The notes beneath the pieces were generated by a model. It was not told the DNA's origin and made no database searches. It was given only the letters and a program-made list of their open reading frames with translations. From positions 105,540-169,539 of the forward strand of contig JAEZQY010000017.1 in NCBI GenBank assembly GCA_023441055.1: DNA of 64,000 nucleotides. The letters are read 5' to 3'. The position numbers were made by a program, and so were the translations under genes. Source of the DNA: Bacillota bacterium. GTDB taxonomy: Bacteria > Bacillota > Bacilli > Paenibacillales > UBA4045. How positions within the stretch are numbered: the stretch's first letter is position 1; the number at the start of each line of letters is the position of its first letter. Positions 34,563-43,830 of the stretch are shown piece by piece.

Positions 34563-35393
34563 TCAACTATTACGATTTTGCAACGGCTCCCACATGGCTC
34601 TCGTCCAGGCGACTCGCATACCGACCCGCTCCATATTATGCTGACTGCTGCTCCCGAAGCCAGCCTGAGCTGCAACCCATTCGCACTTCTCCTTATAAGC
34701 TTCATGTAGTCGATGATTGAGAAGTGCTGTCTGCAGCCCTCGTCTCCTGTAATCAGGCACCGTTGCCGCAAGCGCTAGCGAGGCAATTCCATTGCTGCTA
34801 TGCATCACCGCCACGGCTCCAGGCACATCGTCGTATAGGGCCAGGAACAGCCGCCAGCCCGGCCGATTCATCAACCCTCTATTATTATTAGCAAAATGAT
34901 GCCTATGCTCGATTCCCATCCCCGCGCCCAAGCAGTGAACCCCCGCATAATGATGGAAGTCGTGCTCATCCAGCACTTCGCATATGCGTATGCGATCCGA
35001 ATCATTGCCTGCAAGTGCTAGCGGTCGCCCGTATAATACCGTATGGAATGAGGCTTGGTACATGCTTCTTCTGGCCAATTGCTTAAGCAGCTCGCCGTGA
35101 GCCTGCGATGGATTAATCGCGATTTGGAAGCTTCGATTCCGCTCACGATAGAATGCGAGGAGCGCATCTAGTTGATCCAGATCATCATGCGTCAAGCCGA
35201 CAACGGAATTGAACAGCGGCCAAGGCATCGTTCTAATGTAGCAAGCAGTTGCACCACCGAAGCTCCTCAGCTCCACACCTTCCGGATTCCCCTCTCGCTC
35301 GCTAATCGAACGAATTCGTGAGATGAGGTAATCGCGCTCCGACTGTTCTATTCTGGCGATTAGTTCCTTATCCAGCACAGGCCAATTTCCCAA
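34563..35393 (-). CDS. GNAT-family N-acetyltransferase
   Basis: A 276-residue protein with a C-terminal GNAT domain. The acetyl-CoA pyrophosphate loop reads YRRRGLQTALLNHRLHEAYK (near residue 218), preceded by the beta-strand LALAATVPD. The N-terminal half (FGGATACYIRTMPWPLFNSV) resembles GNAT proteins with a degenerate first domain. Its acceptor is unknown. The start ATG 35393 has a GGAGAGGGGGTGG-like run upstream. It lies downstream of the small membrane protein gene on the same strand. Confidence 0.8.
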   Translation of the reverse strand: MGNWPVLDKELIARIEQSERDYLISRIRSISEREGNPEGVELRSFGGATACYIRTMPWPLFNSVVGLTHDDLDQLDALLAFYRERNRSFQIAINPSQAHGELLKQLARRSMYQASFHTVLYGRPLALAGNDSDRIRICEVLDEHDFHHYAGVHCLGAGMGIEHRHHFANNNRGLMNRPGWRLFLALYDDVPGAVAVMHSSNGIASLALAATVPDYRRRGLQTALLNHRLHEAYKEKCEWVAAQAGFGSSSQHNMERVGMRVAWTRAMWEPLQNRNS

Positions 35394-35445
35394 AATGCCA
35401 CCCCCTCTCCATTCCCTTCAGCGATTCCAGCGCTGCGAATGTTGC

Positions 35446-35991
35446 TCATTTGCGCATGCCGATGCTTCTTATCTTCCTTAGTAGAATAGCGAAGCCCTCC
35501 GCCTTGACCAAGAGCACAATGCCAATTAAGGAACGGATTCCAGCTGCAATGAACGAGGCCATATTCGAATTGCGAACTTGATAGAATTCTCCGTCCCAGT
35601 AATAGAACGATATTGCGCCTAATCTTAAGAAGCTGGTGAACGAGACGATGAACAAGATCAAACCAACTACGGAGAGGACGAAGCCCTCCAGATCCCTTCG
35701 AACAGCGTGATTCACATCCGAATCTGCCTCTGTCTTATTCGCATCAGCAGGAATGAGCGCGCCAGCAAGCCTTCCAGCCATCTTCCATAAGACGATGCTT
35801 CCGATTAGGATCAGCAGAGCTGGAGCAACTACAAGTAGGATTAACTCCATGTACCTCTCTTGTAAGTCGAAAGTTTGCGTATAGATCGGCACCGTAACAT
35901 TGAACAGCGTGATCACTTGATTCACAGCACTGATGAACAGCCATACCGCCAGCACCCTCACAGCTAAATAAGCCAAATCATAAATTCGCAT
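35446..35991 (-). CDS. Four-helix membrane protein, unknown function
   Basis: About 181 residues with four hydrophobic segments, near residues 5-30, 48-70, 105-125 and 148-168, joined by short polar loops; the central loop is acidic (PADANKTEADSDVNHAVRRD). I do not recognise a family. The ATG at 35991 follows GGGGG with 6 bases between; the frame continues upstream to 36171, but that extension (rich in Cys) has no ribosome site and runs into the terminator hairpin of the sigma-factor unit, so it is left out. Confidence 0.65.
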   Translation of the reverse strand: MRIYDLAYLAVRVLAVWLFISAVNQVITLFNVTVPIYTQTFDLQERYMELILLVVAPALLILIGSIVLWKMAGRLAGALIPADANKTEADSDVNHAVRRDLEGFVLSVVGLILFIVSFTSFLRLGAISFYYWDGEFYQVRNSNMASFIAAGIRSLIGIVLLVKAEGFAILLRKIRSIGMRK

Positions 35992-36131
35992 AATCATCCC
36001 CCATTCAAATTTATAGTATAATTTTACACCAATTAGCAGATGAATGGACGATTTCATAAAAATTCTCACACAATCCGCCCACACGCCGCATTCACAGCAA
36101 ATGTAGCTATCTTTTACCTCACCATAGAAAA

Positions 36132-36169
36132 GCGCCGTGCATACAGAGTTAATCTCTGCGGCACGGCGC
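36132..36169 (-). terminator. Terminator of the sigma-factor/anti-sigma unit
   Basis: On the minus strand GCGCCGTGC (36169-36161) pairs with GCACGGCGC (36140-36132), with an inner CAGAG/CTCTG, followed by TTTTCTATGG. It ends the ECF-sigma unit. Confidence 0.85.
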
Positions 36170-36208
36170 ACCCTAGGTCGGCACAGTCATGTGATTCCTA
36201 TTCGCTTC

Positions 36209-37204
36209 CTAATTCAATTGTATGACCTCTGCGGCGATTGCGAGCAGCTGCTCCTTGGTCAAATCGCTTGATTGTGTCCCGATATGCACATTCACAACCC
36301 GCCCGCCGTCTTCAGCCATCCAGAACACCTCTTGCACCTTCCCAGTGTCACTGAGGAAGTGCAGACTCTCCAGATAGAATGCCTCAATCTCGCCAAGCTG
36401 CGCGACTTCATAAGCTTGGTTATTCGTATACTGACTCATGCTCACTACATCCGATTGCAGCAGCTCAATCGTGACATAGATCTCTTCGCCATTCGCTGCG
36501 CGATAGAAGCTTGTCAGCGGATCTGTCGGCAGATCCCAGGTCTCCACCTTCGTCCAGCTCATTCTAGCACCGCTGCGCGCAGCCTCCTCGCGCAGCTGAT
36601 CCAACGCTTCCTTGCCTAATAGGCCGAAGCCTGATCCTAATGCATAATCTCTAATACCACTGCTAAATGTATACTTCTCACCAATTGTAGCAGGCAGCCT
36701 CATACGATTCGTCTCTTGCTCCACCATGCTGCTCCACGCTGTCCAGTCCGAATAAACCACAGGGTTTGAAACACCGAGTCCCGGATTGTCACGGATCAGG
36801 TGATGTTTCTCTCTAGTGAATGGCTCCACGTAGATCACTGCCGTCTCGCCAGGGAGCAGCTGTGATCTCACATCCTCCACCATCCCCCTTAGCTCCTCAC
36901 CACTCATCTGAGTCAGCTCCAGCGCCTGGTCCGACATGACTTGCATCCGCACGCCGCCAAATTCAACATCATATAGCTTGACCGCGCCATAGGTGAATCC
37001 GCACAGCATCGCCACGACAACCACGGAAGCGAGAACATTCCTCCAATGGAATGCAATTCGTCTTCCTGTACCACTTGCGACGCGTCTTCGAATCATAAGC
37101 GCGGATCGTGTCTTACGCTGCACTTCATGATCGAGCGCAGCAGGCAGAACCACCGTATCCGCCCCTTCTCTCATCGCTGTGCCCAGCTTATGCTCATAGG
37201 ACAT
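36209..37204 (-). CDS. Membrane protein paired with ECF sigma factor, probable anti-sigma factor
   Basis: About 331 residues: a basic cytoplasmic N-terminal region of about 55 residues, one membrane helix (NVLASVVVVAMLCGFTYGAV) and an extracytoplasmic domain of about 255 residues with no motif I recognise. The layout, and the fact that it overlaps the end of the ECF sigma gene by 11 bases, fits an anti-sigma factor or sensor. It lacks an obvious zinc-binding HxxxCxxC motif. ATG 37204 follows TGGAGGG, preferred over the frame to 37225. The outer domain may sense envelope stress. Confidence 0.72.
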   Translation of the reverse strand: MSYEHKLGTAMREGADTVVLPAALDHEVQRKTRSALMIRRRVASGTGRRIAFHWRNVLASVVVVAMLCGFTYGAVKLYDVEFGGVRMQVMSDQALELTQMSGEELRGMVEDVRSQLLPGETAVIYVEPFTREKHHLIRDNPGLGVSNPVVYSDWTAWSSMVEQETNRMRLPATIGEKYTFSSGIRDYALGSGFGLLGKEALDQLREEAARSGARMSWTKVETWDLPTDPLTSFYRAANGEEIYVTIELLQSDVVSMSQYTNNQAYEVAQLGEIEAFYLESLHFLSDTGKVQEVFWMAEDGGRVVNVHIGTQSSDLTKEQLLAIAAEVIQLN

Positions 37205-37772
37205 GTATCGTACCCTCCATTTCATTCTTCAATGTTCCCGCCATCAACCGCAGCTTCTTCATCGCTTGATCATGACGGGACTTGACCGTACCCACAGGGA
37301 TTTGGAGCGCTTCCGCAATCTCGGCTAGTGTCAGCTCCTCATAATAGCGCAGAACAACAACCGCTCTGAGCTTGTAGGATAACCGTTCTAGCAGCTCTAG
37401 TACCTCGCGTCTTCGCTCATCGGAGACGATCTGTTGCTCCGGCGCGTCCACAACCTGTTCGATCGTGTATTGTTTCTTCTTCTCAGCGATCCGAAATCTA
37501 CGCCACCGCCTCCTGTTCCAATTCCGAACCTGCAGGATCACAAGTCCGTTCATCCAGCTTCGGAACGGCAGCTCTTCCTTATAGCCGTCCAGTGCTCGAA
37601 TCAGCTCTAAGTAAATTTCGCTGACGATATCGCAGACATCCGCCCGATCTCCCGCGAGGTATACAACCGAACGATAAACCTTGTGTTTGGTCAGCTCGTA
37701 CAGTTGTTGAAAAGCCTGCTCATCCCCTTCCTTCACACGCTTGATCATTTCATTAGTTACTTCTTGCCACAT
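37194..37772 (-). CDS. ECF-type RNA polymerase sigma factor
   Basis: A 192-residue sigma factor. Region 2 covers about residues 20-90 (VCDIVSEIYLELIRALDGY, FRSWMNGLVILQVRN) and region 4 about 130-180 (LRYYEELTLAEIAEALQIPV, GTVKSRHDQAMKKLR). It is cytoplasmic and presumably held inactive by the membrane protein encoded immediately downstream. AGGAGG precedes the ATG by 10 bases. I could not find a convincing ECF autoregulatory promoter upstream. The family subclass is not assigned. Confidence 0.9.
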   Translation of the reverse strand: MWQEVTNEMIKRVKEGDEQAFQQLYELTKHKVYRSVVYLAGDRADVCDIVSEIYLELIRALDGYKEELPFRSWMNGLVILQVRNWNRRRWRRFRIAEKKKQYTIEQVVDAPEQQIVSDERRREVLELLERLSYKLRAVVVLRYYEELTLAEIAEALQIPVGTVKSRHDQAMKKLRLMAGTLKNEMEGTIHVL

Positions 37773-37957
37773 AGGGGCCGGCCTCCTATTTGGTTACTTC
37801 ATGGTATATTGGCTCAATTACGCAAATAAGTTCGATATGGAATAGATCTTACATGGGTTCGACAATATTGTAACGGAAATGAAACATTACTTTCATCTTC
37901 TCTTAATGTCGGGCGTCTATAATGTACTTAACCCCCTTTTTTATATAAGAACACTTA

Positions 37958-37987
37958 AGACCCCCCGATTCGGAAATCGGAGGGTCT
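37958..37987. terminator. Hairpin terminator downstream of the FAD-oxidoreductase gene
   Basis: A 13-base arm (37958-37970) pairs with 37975-37987 with one mismatch and a CGGA loop. It is about 33 bases past the stop of the minus-strand gene. The remainder of the 248-base gap to the sigma gene has no gene. Confidence 0.65.
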
Positions 37988-38020
37988 CTTTCTGTCTATA
38001 TCATGCTCTATATATCTATG

Positions 38021-39604
38021 TTACACACTATGCAGCCGCGGCCAATCGATCTCAATGCCCTCAGCCACGAGCCGCTTCTGGAACGCGGCCAGTTGCGCCT
38101 CATCACCACGCAGATCGCGCGGCGTCAGCCCATGCTCGATGCAGTACGCCGCTGCATAACCAGCAGCCTCGCCGATGTTCCATTCCACCGGATGCAAGCG
38201 GTAGCAGCCATTCGTAATATGCGTAGTGCCAATATTCTTACATGCGGCGAGCAGATTATCTACTCGCTCAGGGATGAGGCTGCCCAGCGGGATATGAAAG
38301 GGCAGGCTCGACACATCCACATAGGTGCGCAGCGCGGTACTTGGATGCAAATCAATCCGATAGCAGCCGATCCCTACCGAATCCGCATAGCGTTCCCCGC
38401 GATCCGCGCCTGGTCGGCATTCCGGACTCAGATGCTGCTCCAGCACAGTGAATGCCGCCTTGATTCGGCGTGATTCACGGATGTACGGCATCTGCGCCAG
38501 CCCATCGATCGTGCCGACCACATCGCCGCGAAGGCGCAACCCCGGATAACCAGCCTTGCCATCGGGCCTCGGCGCCTCGGTTTGCATCCAGTACAGCAGA
38601 GATAAGCTAAGCTGCCTCGCCCCTTCTAGGTGACGCGCCCGCTCTTCGGCTGACACGTCGATAATCGGCCCAAGCCAGTAATCGTTCTGCGGCCAATTCA
38701 CTGCTGTAATATCGCTATCGAAGGCATCATCCGCGAATTGAGAACGGTCAATTAATCGTCTGTACTTCCACAGGGAGAAGGACTTCCCATCTGGGAAGAA
38801 GCTGTAATGGTTAGGCTCCAGCGTATGCGGCACAAGCCCTGTCCAGCTTAGCTGCTGATCCGGCCAGAAGTCCGCGCGATAGCCGCGCCAGAAGTCATAC
38901 TGCTCTGGTCTGGCTATCGTATGATCCTCTCCTTCGATATGGTCGATCGCATAGCACCACGTTATGGCTTGCATCTCCATAGGATTAGGCGCTCCGGCCA
39001 GCGCGTTCGGCTCGCCAGTCTGCGCGATCGATTCAGCGCCAGTTACATATTCAACAGAAGCAGCTGGAAGCAGTTCCCCTTCATCAGTCGCATCTAGGAA
39101 GTAGTCTGCCGTAATCACCATAGTCGCACCCGCTGCATCACCCAGTACCCGCACGGTCACTGCTCGAATCCGATCCCCGTCGGTCTCCGCGCTTACCAGC
39201 TTAACCCTCTGCAGAATCGTCAACCGTCCACTGTGCACATAGGGGGCCAGCATATCGCGCAGCACCGCCGCTGCCGCTCTAGGCTCATGCGTGATCGCAC
39301 TGACGATTGAGTTGCCGGGATTGAACGCCAGACTGGCGCGAACCGATGCCGTAAGCGCAAAGTTCCGCTGGTAATACGCGCGTACGCGATTGCGGAACTC
39401 CCGATAGCTGGCTGTACTGCCGAATTGCTCGATCCAGGGATGCTCATCCGGCGGCACAGCCTGACTCGTCAACTGCCCGCCGATCCAATCCGCCTCCTCG
39501 GTCATCACCACGCGCTTGCCCGACTTAACGGCAGCAAGAGCGGCGGCAACACCCCCGGTGCTGCCGCCGATTATCGCGATATCCGTATGGAAATGGCTGT
39601 TCAT
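38021..39604 (-). CDS. FAD-dependent oxidoreductase
   Basis: A 527-residue flavoprotein of the FAD_oxidored type. The dinucleotide-binding motif DIAIIGGSTGGVAAALAAVK begins at residue 8, followed by EEADWIGGQLTSQAVPPDE, which is typical of this group, and by ADYFLDATDEGELLP near residue 185; the C-terminal FAD-contact motif is NLLAACKNIGTTHITNGCYR. No signal peptide. The natural substrate is unknown; many family members occur in carbohydrate loci. It starts 2 bases after the MDR dehydrogenase gene and is last in the transporter operon, which suggests an oxidation step on the imported sugar or its aglycone. Confidence 0.85.
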   Translation of the reverse strand: MNSHFHTDIAIIGGSTGGVAAALAAVKSGKRVVMTEEADWIGGQLTSQAVPPDEHPWIEQFGSTASYREFRNRVRAYYQRNFALTASVRASLAFNPGNSIVSAITHEPRAAAAVLRDMLAPYVHSGRLTILQRVKLVSAETDGDRIRAVTVRVLGDAAGATMVITADYFLDATDEGELLPAASVEYVTGAESIAQTGEPNALAGAPNPMEMQAITWCYAIDHIEGEDHTIARPEQYDFWRGYRADFWPDQQLSWTGLVPHTLEPNHYSFFPDGKSFSLWKYRRLIDRSQFADDAFDSDITAVNWPQNDYWLGPIIDVSAEERARHLEGARQLSLSLLYWMQTEAPRPDGKAGYPGLRLRGDVVGTIDGLAQMPYIRESRRIKAAFTVLEQHLSPECRPGADRGERYADSVGIGCYRIDLHPSTALRTYVDVSSLPFHIPLGSLIPERVDNLLAACKNIGTTHITNGCYRLHPVEWNIGEAAGYAAAYCIEHGLTPRDLRGDEAQLAAFQKRLVAEGIEIDWPRLHSV

Positions 39605-39606
39605 CG

Positions 39607-40611
39607 CTATACCTCCCCGTACTTGAACAGCGTGCCGATCGTCTTCGATGGCTTCGCATAGTTCGCATAGGCCTGCTCAGCCTGATCCAGCCCGTATACA
39701 TTCGTGATCATCTTCTTAATCGAGATGCGCCCCTCCGCCAGCAAGCGAATATACTCCGCAATATTCCGGCCTTCTGTCCAGCGCACATAACCAATCGGAT
39801 AATCGATATTATCGCGTTCATATTGCGAATCATAGCGGCCAGGACCGCCCGCGCGGGAGATCAGCACCTGCGCTTCCTTGCCGAACATCAGTCCGCGGCT
39901 GAATTCCGCAGTAACATCGCCGACGATCACCACCTTGCCTCGCAGACGAATCGATTCCAATGCCGCATTAATGATCGGCTCGCCCGGTCCGCTGGCGCAC
40001 AGCAGCACAGCATCGGCTCCAACACCGCCCGTGACTGCGGACACCCCGTCGTTAAGCTCCTCCTGTGACGTGTAAGCGCGGGTCACGCCATGCTCCTGCA
40101 GCATAGCTGCGCGATCTGCGTTCAGATCCATACCCAGCGTCTGGTAGGCTGCAGCGTTCGCAATCTGAGCAGTCAGATTGCCCAATATCCCAAGTCCCAC
40201 TACAACCGCTGACTCGCCAAAATGAAGATCAGCCACACGCAGCGCATGAATGGCTATGGCCCCTAGACCAGCGAACGCGGCCTCCTCTGGATCGACATGG
40301 TCCGGAACAACCGCTGCCAGGTTAGCCGGAACGGACAACCACTCCGCGTGACGCGTATAAGGCGCGCCATAGACAGCAACACGCTGTCCAACCTCGATCC
40401 CGGTTACCGATTCACCCAGCTGCTCCACGATGCCAACGGCACTGTATCCCATGACGACAAGCTTATCCGCAGACTGCCTCACGAAGCTCATCTCCGTGCC
40501 TGGACTAATTGCGGAATACTCTGTACGAACGAGCACATGTCCGGACAGCGGCGCCGGCTTCTCAATGTCAGTAACGACGACTCGTCCTAATTGTGTAGCG
40601 ACAGCTTTCAT
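39607..40611 (-). CDS. MDR-family alcohol/sugar dehydrogenase-like protein
   Basis: About 334 residues of the medium-chain dehydrogenase/reductase family. The N-terminal GroES-like domain has SAISPGTEMSFVRQS and VVMGYSAVGIVEQLG; the coenzyme fold is AVVVGLGILGNLTAQIANAA (near residue 143). The zinc-ligand Cys/His set of classical alcohol dehydrogenases is missing, as in the sorbitol-dehydrogenase-like group that reads SPGTE. ATG 40611 is chosen because AGGAG stands 10 bases upstream; GTG 40620 is too close to it. It lies between the AraC sensor and the FAD oxidoreductase in one operon. Confidence 0.85.
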   Translation of the reverse strand: MKAVATQLGRVVVTDIEKPAPLSGHVLVRTEYSAISPGTEMSFVRQSADKLVVMGYSAVGIVEQLGESVTGIEVGQRVAVYGAPYTRHAEWLSVPANLAAVVPDHVDPEEAAFAGLGAIAIHALRVADLHFGESAVVVGLGILGNLTAQIANAAAYQTLGMDLNADRAAMLQEHGVTRAYTSQEELNDGVSAVTGGVGADAVLLCASGPGEPIINAALESIRLRGKVVIVGDVTAEFSRGLMFGKEAQVLISRAGGPGRYDSQYERDNIDYPIGYVRWTEGRNIAEYIRLLAEGRISIKKMITNVYGLDQAEQAYANYAKPSKTIGTLFKYGEV

Positions 40612-40644
40612 CTTCAGCACACTCCTGCTTATCGAATTGATTGC

Positions 40645-42900
40645 CTATTCCGACTGTCTTCTGAACTCACTCGGTGCGATACCATAGAACTTCTTGAACG
40701 TTGTGGTGAAGGTCGAGGCATTGAGGTAGCCCGTCTTCTCCCCGATCTCAGCGATCGACAGATTGGAGTCCCTCAGCAGCTCCTTCGCATGCGTGAGTCT
40801 CACCTTGTTCAGATATTCTACATAGTTGATCCCGAACGTCTTCTTGAAGTAATTGGAGAAGTACTTCGGTGTCGTATTCAGCACAGCAGCGATATCGTCC
40901 AGATACAGATTCTCCATATAATGAAGATCGATATATTGAGAGATGAAGGTCGGATTCATCTTGCTCTTATGGTCTTGCCGCTCGGCACTCGCCAGATGCT
41001 TGGCCGCTGCGATCAGCGTCTGTTCCACTTCCTGACTGTCCCCGGCCTCCTGAAGCCGCAGCATGATGCTCTGCTCCAGCTCATACAGCTCCTGATTCGT
41101 CTTCGAGGAACCCTCCGTTAGCCGCAGCATATAGAAGAAGGTCGCTTCCGCCAGGTGGATAAGCTGATGGTGATGAATATTCCGATCCGTATTCTCCTTA
41201 ATGGTTTCCTTAACTAATTGAATGGCCTCTTGCAGCTTGCCCGCTGCTAGATAATTGGAGAGCTTCTCCATCTTCTCGATCGGATAATAGATGCTCCAGA
41301 CATAGCGAATATCTTCGACATCGAGCAGCAGCTTATTGTCGCCGACAGTCCGGTACAATGCGCCATGCTGTACAGCCTGATACGCGCGTTGGCAATTGGC
41401 TGGCTCTGAGGTGTACAGCTTACTGACACAGCCCCACAGAGAGAACGCCTTGAACTCTTCCTTCTGCATCCTAGCCAGCGAAGCACCGATCTGCCTAACG
41501 ACGTGATTACGCGCATTCGCATGCTCCACTCCGATCATAATCACAACCTGCATACGCATCAGGTGGAACACAGCAGCGTCCAATCCGTCACGAATGAAGC
41601 CGAGCTCTAGACGATTCTCCACGTCTTCAACGGTCCAGTCCTCCCGCTCATCTTGCGCCGTACGGCCAACACGCAGCAGCACCATTACGAAGTGCTTGTG
41701 CCGGAAGAAATCCGCGTAATACGTCTGCATCTGAATGTCATGCTCCGCCGCATGCGGCAGTCCATCCAGCGCTTGGATGAACACGGACTTGCGCAATTCC
41801 GAACCAGCGAACAGCGTCTGCTTCCTGTAGGTCTCGTTCTCGGATTGGAGCTTGACGATCCCGCTTAGTATTTTGCGAAAATCATTGCCCTTGCTTGTCC
41901 CGCCGCCGAGCTGCTTCAGAATCGTCTTAACCGGCCGGTTCAGATAGATGCTGAGGAACACGGATAAGATCACAGCGCTGATGATCGCAGAGATCATAAT
42001 CATCACGTTGGCGCTAGCCACAGAGTCGACATTCGCGAACTGGTAAGGCACGCGGTCGATGTAGATGAAGCCGTTGTAATCCGACATATGGAATCGATAT
42101 TCGTAATCCTTGCGAGTCAGCGTCACCTCTGAGGTATTGCTGAAGTACACCTCATCCAGAACCTCGACCAGATCCCAGCTATTATCCGTACTAAGCAGCA
42201 CATTGCGGTCTTGGTCCAGCATCATCATCGAACCGCCAGGAATGAGCGAGAGCTGATTCACATACTTCAGCAGCTTCTCCATATCGATGTACACCATGAT
42301 GTTCTTGTTCGAGGTCCGAACCTTATTCCCGCCTACTGCGACCAGCAGCTTCTTGGTGCGATACTGTCGAACGTCCGTCTGATCCGCCACGCGGTAATCG
42401 TCTGCTGTGAACACCTTGAAGGCTTGACCGCTGCGCATGTAATTCCGCCAATAATTGGCGTTATATGTGCCATGCCGATACTTAGCATTGAAGAAGTAGT
42501 CGAATTGATTCGACCCCCCGGATGTTATGACCAGATCGGTGTCATCATAGAATACGGCTACTTCCTCAATGAAATCATAGGGCGCGACAATATTACCTAT
42601 ATGCTCTACCATCGTAAATACCCTGGACATATCGATACTGTCATCGATTGACGAGCGCAGGCTCTCCGTGGCAGGCAGAATATGAATCGAATGTATGACG
42701 CTATTGATCGTTCTGAAGCTGTTGTCATAGGATTGAATAACGGACTGCGTCAGCAGTCCATTCTTCTCTGTAACTTCCTCATAGATGCCTGATATCGAAT
42801 TCTGATATACGAGATACGTGGAGATGAACATGATGATCATGACGAGCATCAGGGCCAAGAAGATTTGCAGGAGTCCTAGACTAGTAAACCTACGTTTCAT
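40645..42900 (-). CDS. Membrane-bound AraC-family regulator (YesS-like)
   Basis: A 751-residue one-component regulator. A membrane helix near residues 12-33 and another near 290-312 (VMIMISAIISAVILSVFLSI) bracket an extracellular cache-like sensing domain; a long cytoplasmic region follows, and the last 100 residues carry two AraC helix-turn-helices (LYLDDIAAVLNTTPKYFSNY, NLSIAEIGEKTGYLNASTFT, ending APSEFRRQ). Such proteins govern oligosaccharide loci in Paenibacillus and Bacillus. Here the gene is within the transporter operon, between the permease and MDR genes, so it probably activates the solute-binding-protein promoter. Confidence 0.92.
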   Translation of the reverse strand: MKRRFTSLGLLQIFLALMLVMIIMFISTYLVYQNSISGIYEEVTEKNGLLTQSVIQSYDNSFRTINSVIHSIHILPATESLRSSIDDSIDMSRVFTMVEHIGNIVAPYDFIEEVAVFYDDTDLVITSGGSNQFDYFFNAKYRHGTYNANYWRNYMRSGQAFKVFTADDYRVADQTDVRQYRTKKLLVAVGGNKVRTSNKNIMVYIDMEKLLKYVNQLSLIPGGSMMMLDQDRNVLLSTDNSWDLVEVLDEVYFSNTSEVTLTRKDYEYRFHMSDYNGFIYIDRVPYQFANVDSVASANVMIMISAIISAVILSVFLSIYLNRPVKTILKQLGGGTSKGNDFRKILSGIVKLQSENETYRKQTLFAGSELRKSVFIQALDGLPHAAEHDIQMQTYYADFFRHKHFVMVLLRVGRTAQDEREDWTVEDVENRLELGFIRDGLDAAVFHLMRMQVVIMIGVEHANARNHVVRQIGASLARMQKEEFKAFSLWGCVSKLYTSEPANCQRAYQAVQHGALYRTVGDNKLLLDVEDIRYVWSIYYPIEKMEKLSNYLAAGKLQEAIQLVKETIKENTDRNIHHHQLIHLAEATFFYMLRLTEGSSKTNQELYELEQSIMLRLQEAGDSQEVEQTLIAAAKHLASAERQDHKSKMNPTFISQYIDLHYMENLYLDDIAAVLNTTPKYFSNYFKKTFGINYVEYLNKVRLTHAKELLRDSNLSIAEIGEKTGYLNASTFTTTFKKFYGIAPSEFRRQSE

Positions 42901-42966
42901 GTTGCGGCACCCCTCTATGTGGTCTCTCCACTATTCTATCACATTCAGCGCCGCCTTATCCGGCCG

Positions 42967-43830
42967 TCATCCCTTCTCAGAACCTAGCATAACTCCCTTG
43001 GCAAAATACTTCTGAGCAAATGGATATACCATAAGCACTGGAATCATCGCGAGCACAATCGTCGCGTTCTTCATCGACTGCGGCGCCAGCGCAGCCTTGT
43101 CGACCAGACCCGCGGTTGAGCCTTCATTGAAGATCAGCATACCTCGCAGCACAACCTGCAGCGGATACATCATCTGATCATTAAGATAGATCATCGGCAG
43201 GAAGAAGCTGTTCCAATGTCCCATGAAGTAGAACAGACCGATCGAAGCGAGTGCTGGCTTCGACAAGGGAATCACGATGTTGAACAGAATACGAATTTCT
43301 GAAGCGCCGTCGATCAACGCGGCCTCGCGAATCTGAGAAGACATATTCTCATAGAACGACTTCAGGATAATGAGCTCGAAGGTCCAGATCGCATTCGGAA
43401 TGACGAGCGCCCATACCGTGTCAATCATACCCAACTGCTGTACAATCAGATAATTGGGGATGATGCCAGGGTTCAGGAACATCGTGATGACGATCATGAA
43501 CATCCAGAATTTACGGAATACAAAGTCGCGGTTCGCCAGCGGGTATGCTGCGATCGCTGTCATTAATAGGTTAATGCTCGTTCCTAAAGCCGTATAGAAG
43601 ATGGTGTTCATATACGCGCGCGGGATCTTGGCATCCTTGAGCACCTCGCCGTACGCTTCGAAGTTCAGCCCCTTTGGCAACAGCCAGACCGATCCTTGAG
43701 AAACACTCGCCGTATCACTGAGCGATACCGCAGTAATGTACAGAACAGGATAGAGCGTTGCACAAGCAACAAGGATCAGGATAATGGCATTGATACTGCC
43801 GAAGATGGATATTCGTTTTTCTCCTACCAT
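42967..43830 (-). CDS. Carbohydrate ABC permease (LplC/YtcP type)
   Basis: A 287-residue inner-membrane permease of CUT1 sugar importers with six helices. The EAA loop that docks the ATPase reads EAALIDGASEIRILFNIVIP near residue 188. It overlaps the other permease by 7 bases, so translation is coupled. It pairs with the 44880-46517 binding protein. No ATPase gene is in the locus, as usual for these importers, which share a MsmX-type ATPase encoded elsewhere. Confidence 0.94.
   Translation of the reverse strand: MVGEKRISIFGSINAIILILVACATLYPVLYITAVSLSDTASVSQGSVWLLPKGLNFEAYGEVLKDAKIPRAYMNTIFYTALGTSINLLMTAIAAYPLANRDFVFRKFWMFMIVITMFLNPGIIPNYLIVQQLGMIDTVWALVIPNAIWTFELIILKSFYENMSSQIREAALIDGASEIRILFNIVIPLSKPALASIGLFYFMGHWNSFFLPMIYLNDQMMYPLQVVLRGMLIFNEGSTAGLVDKAALAPQSMKNATIVLAMIPVLMVYPFAQKYFAKGVMLGSEKG

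Noticed and set aside
37773..37880. Autoregulatory ECF promoter (AAC ... CGT) upstream of the sigma gene
   Set aside because: Several AAC and CGT-like pieces occur but none with convincing 16-17 base spacing on the minus strand.
37879..38217. 112-codon plus-strand frame near a TATAAT-like box
   Set aside because: It passes through the terminator and overlaps the FAD-oxidoreductase gene on the other strand; no ribosome site.
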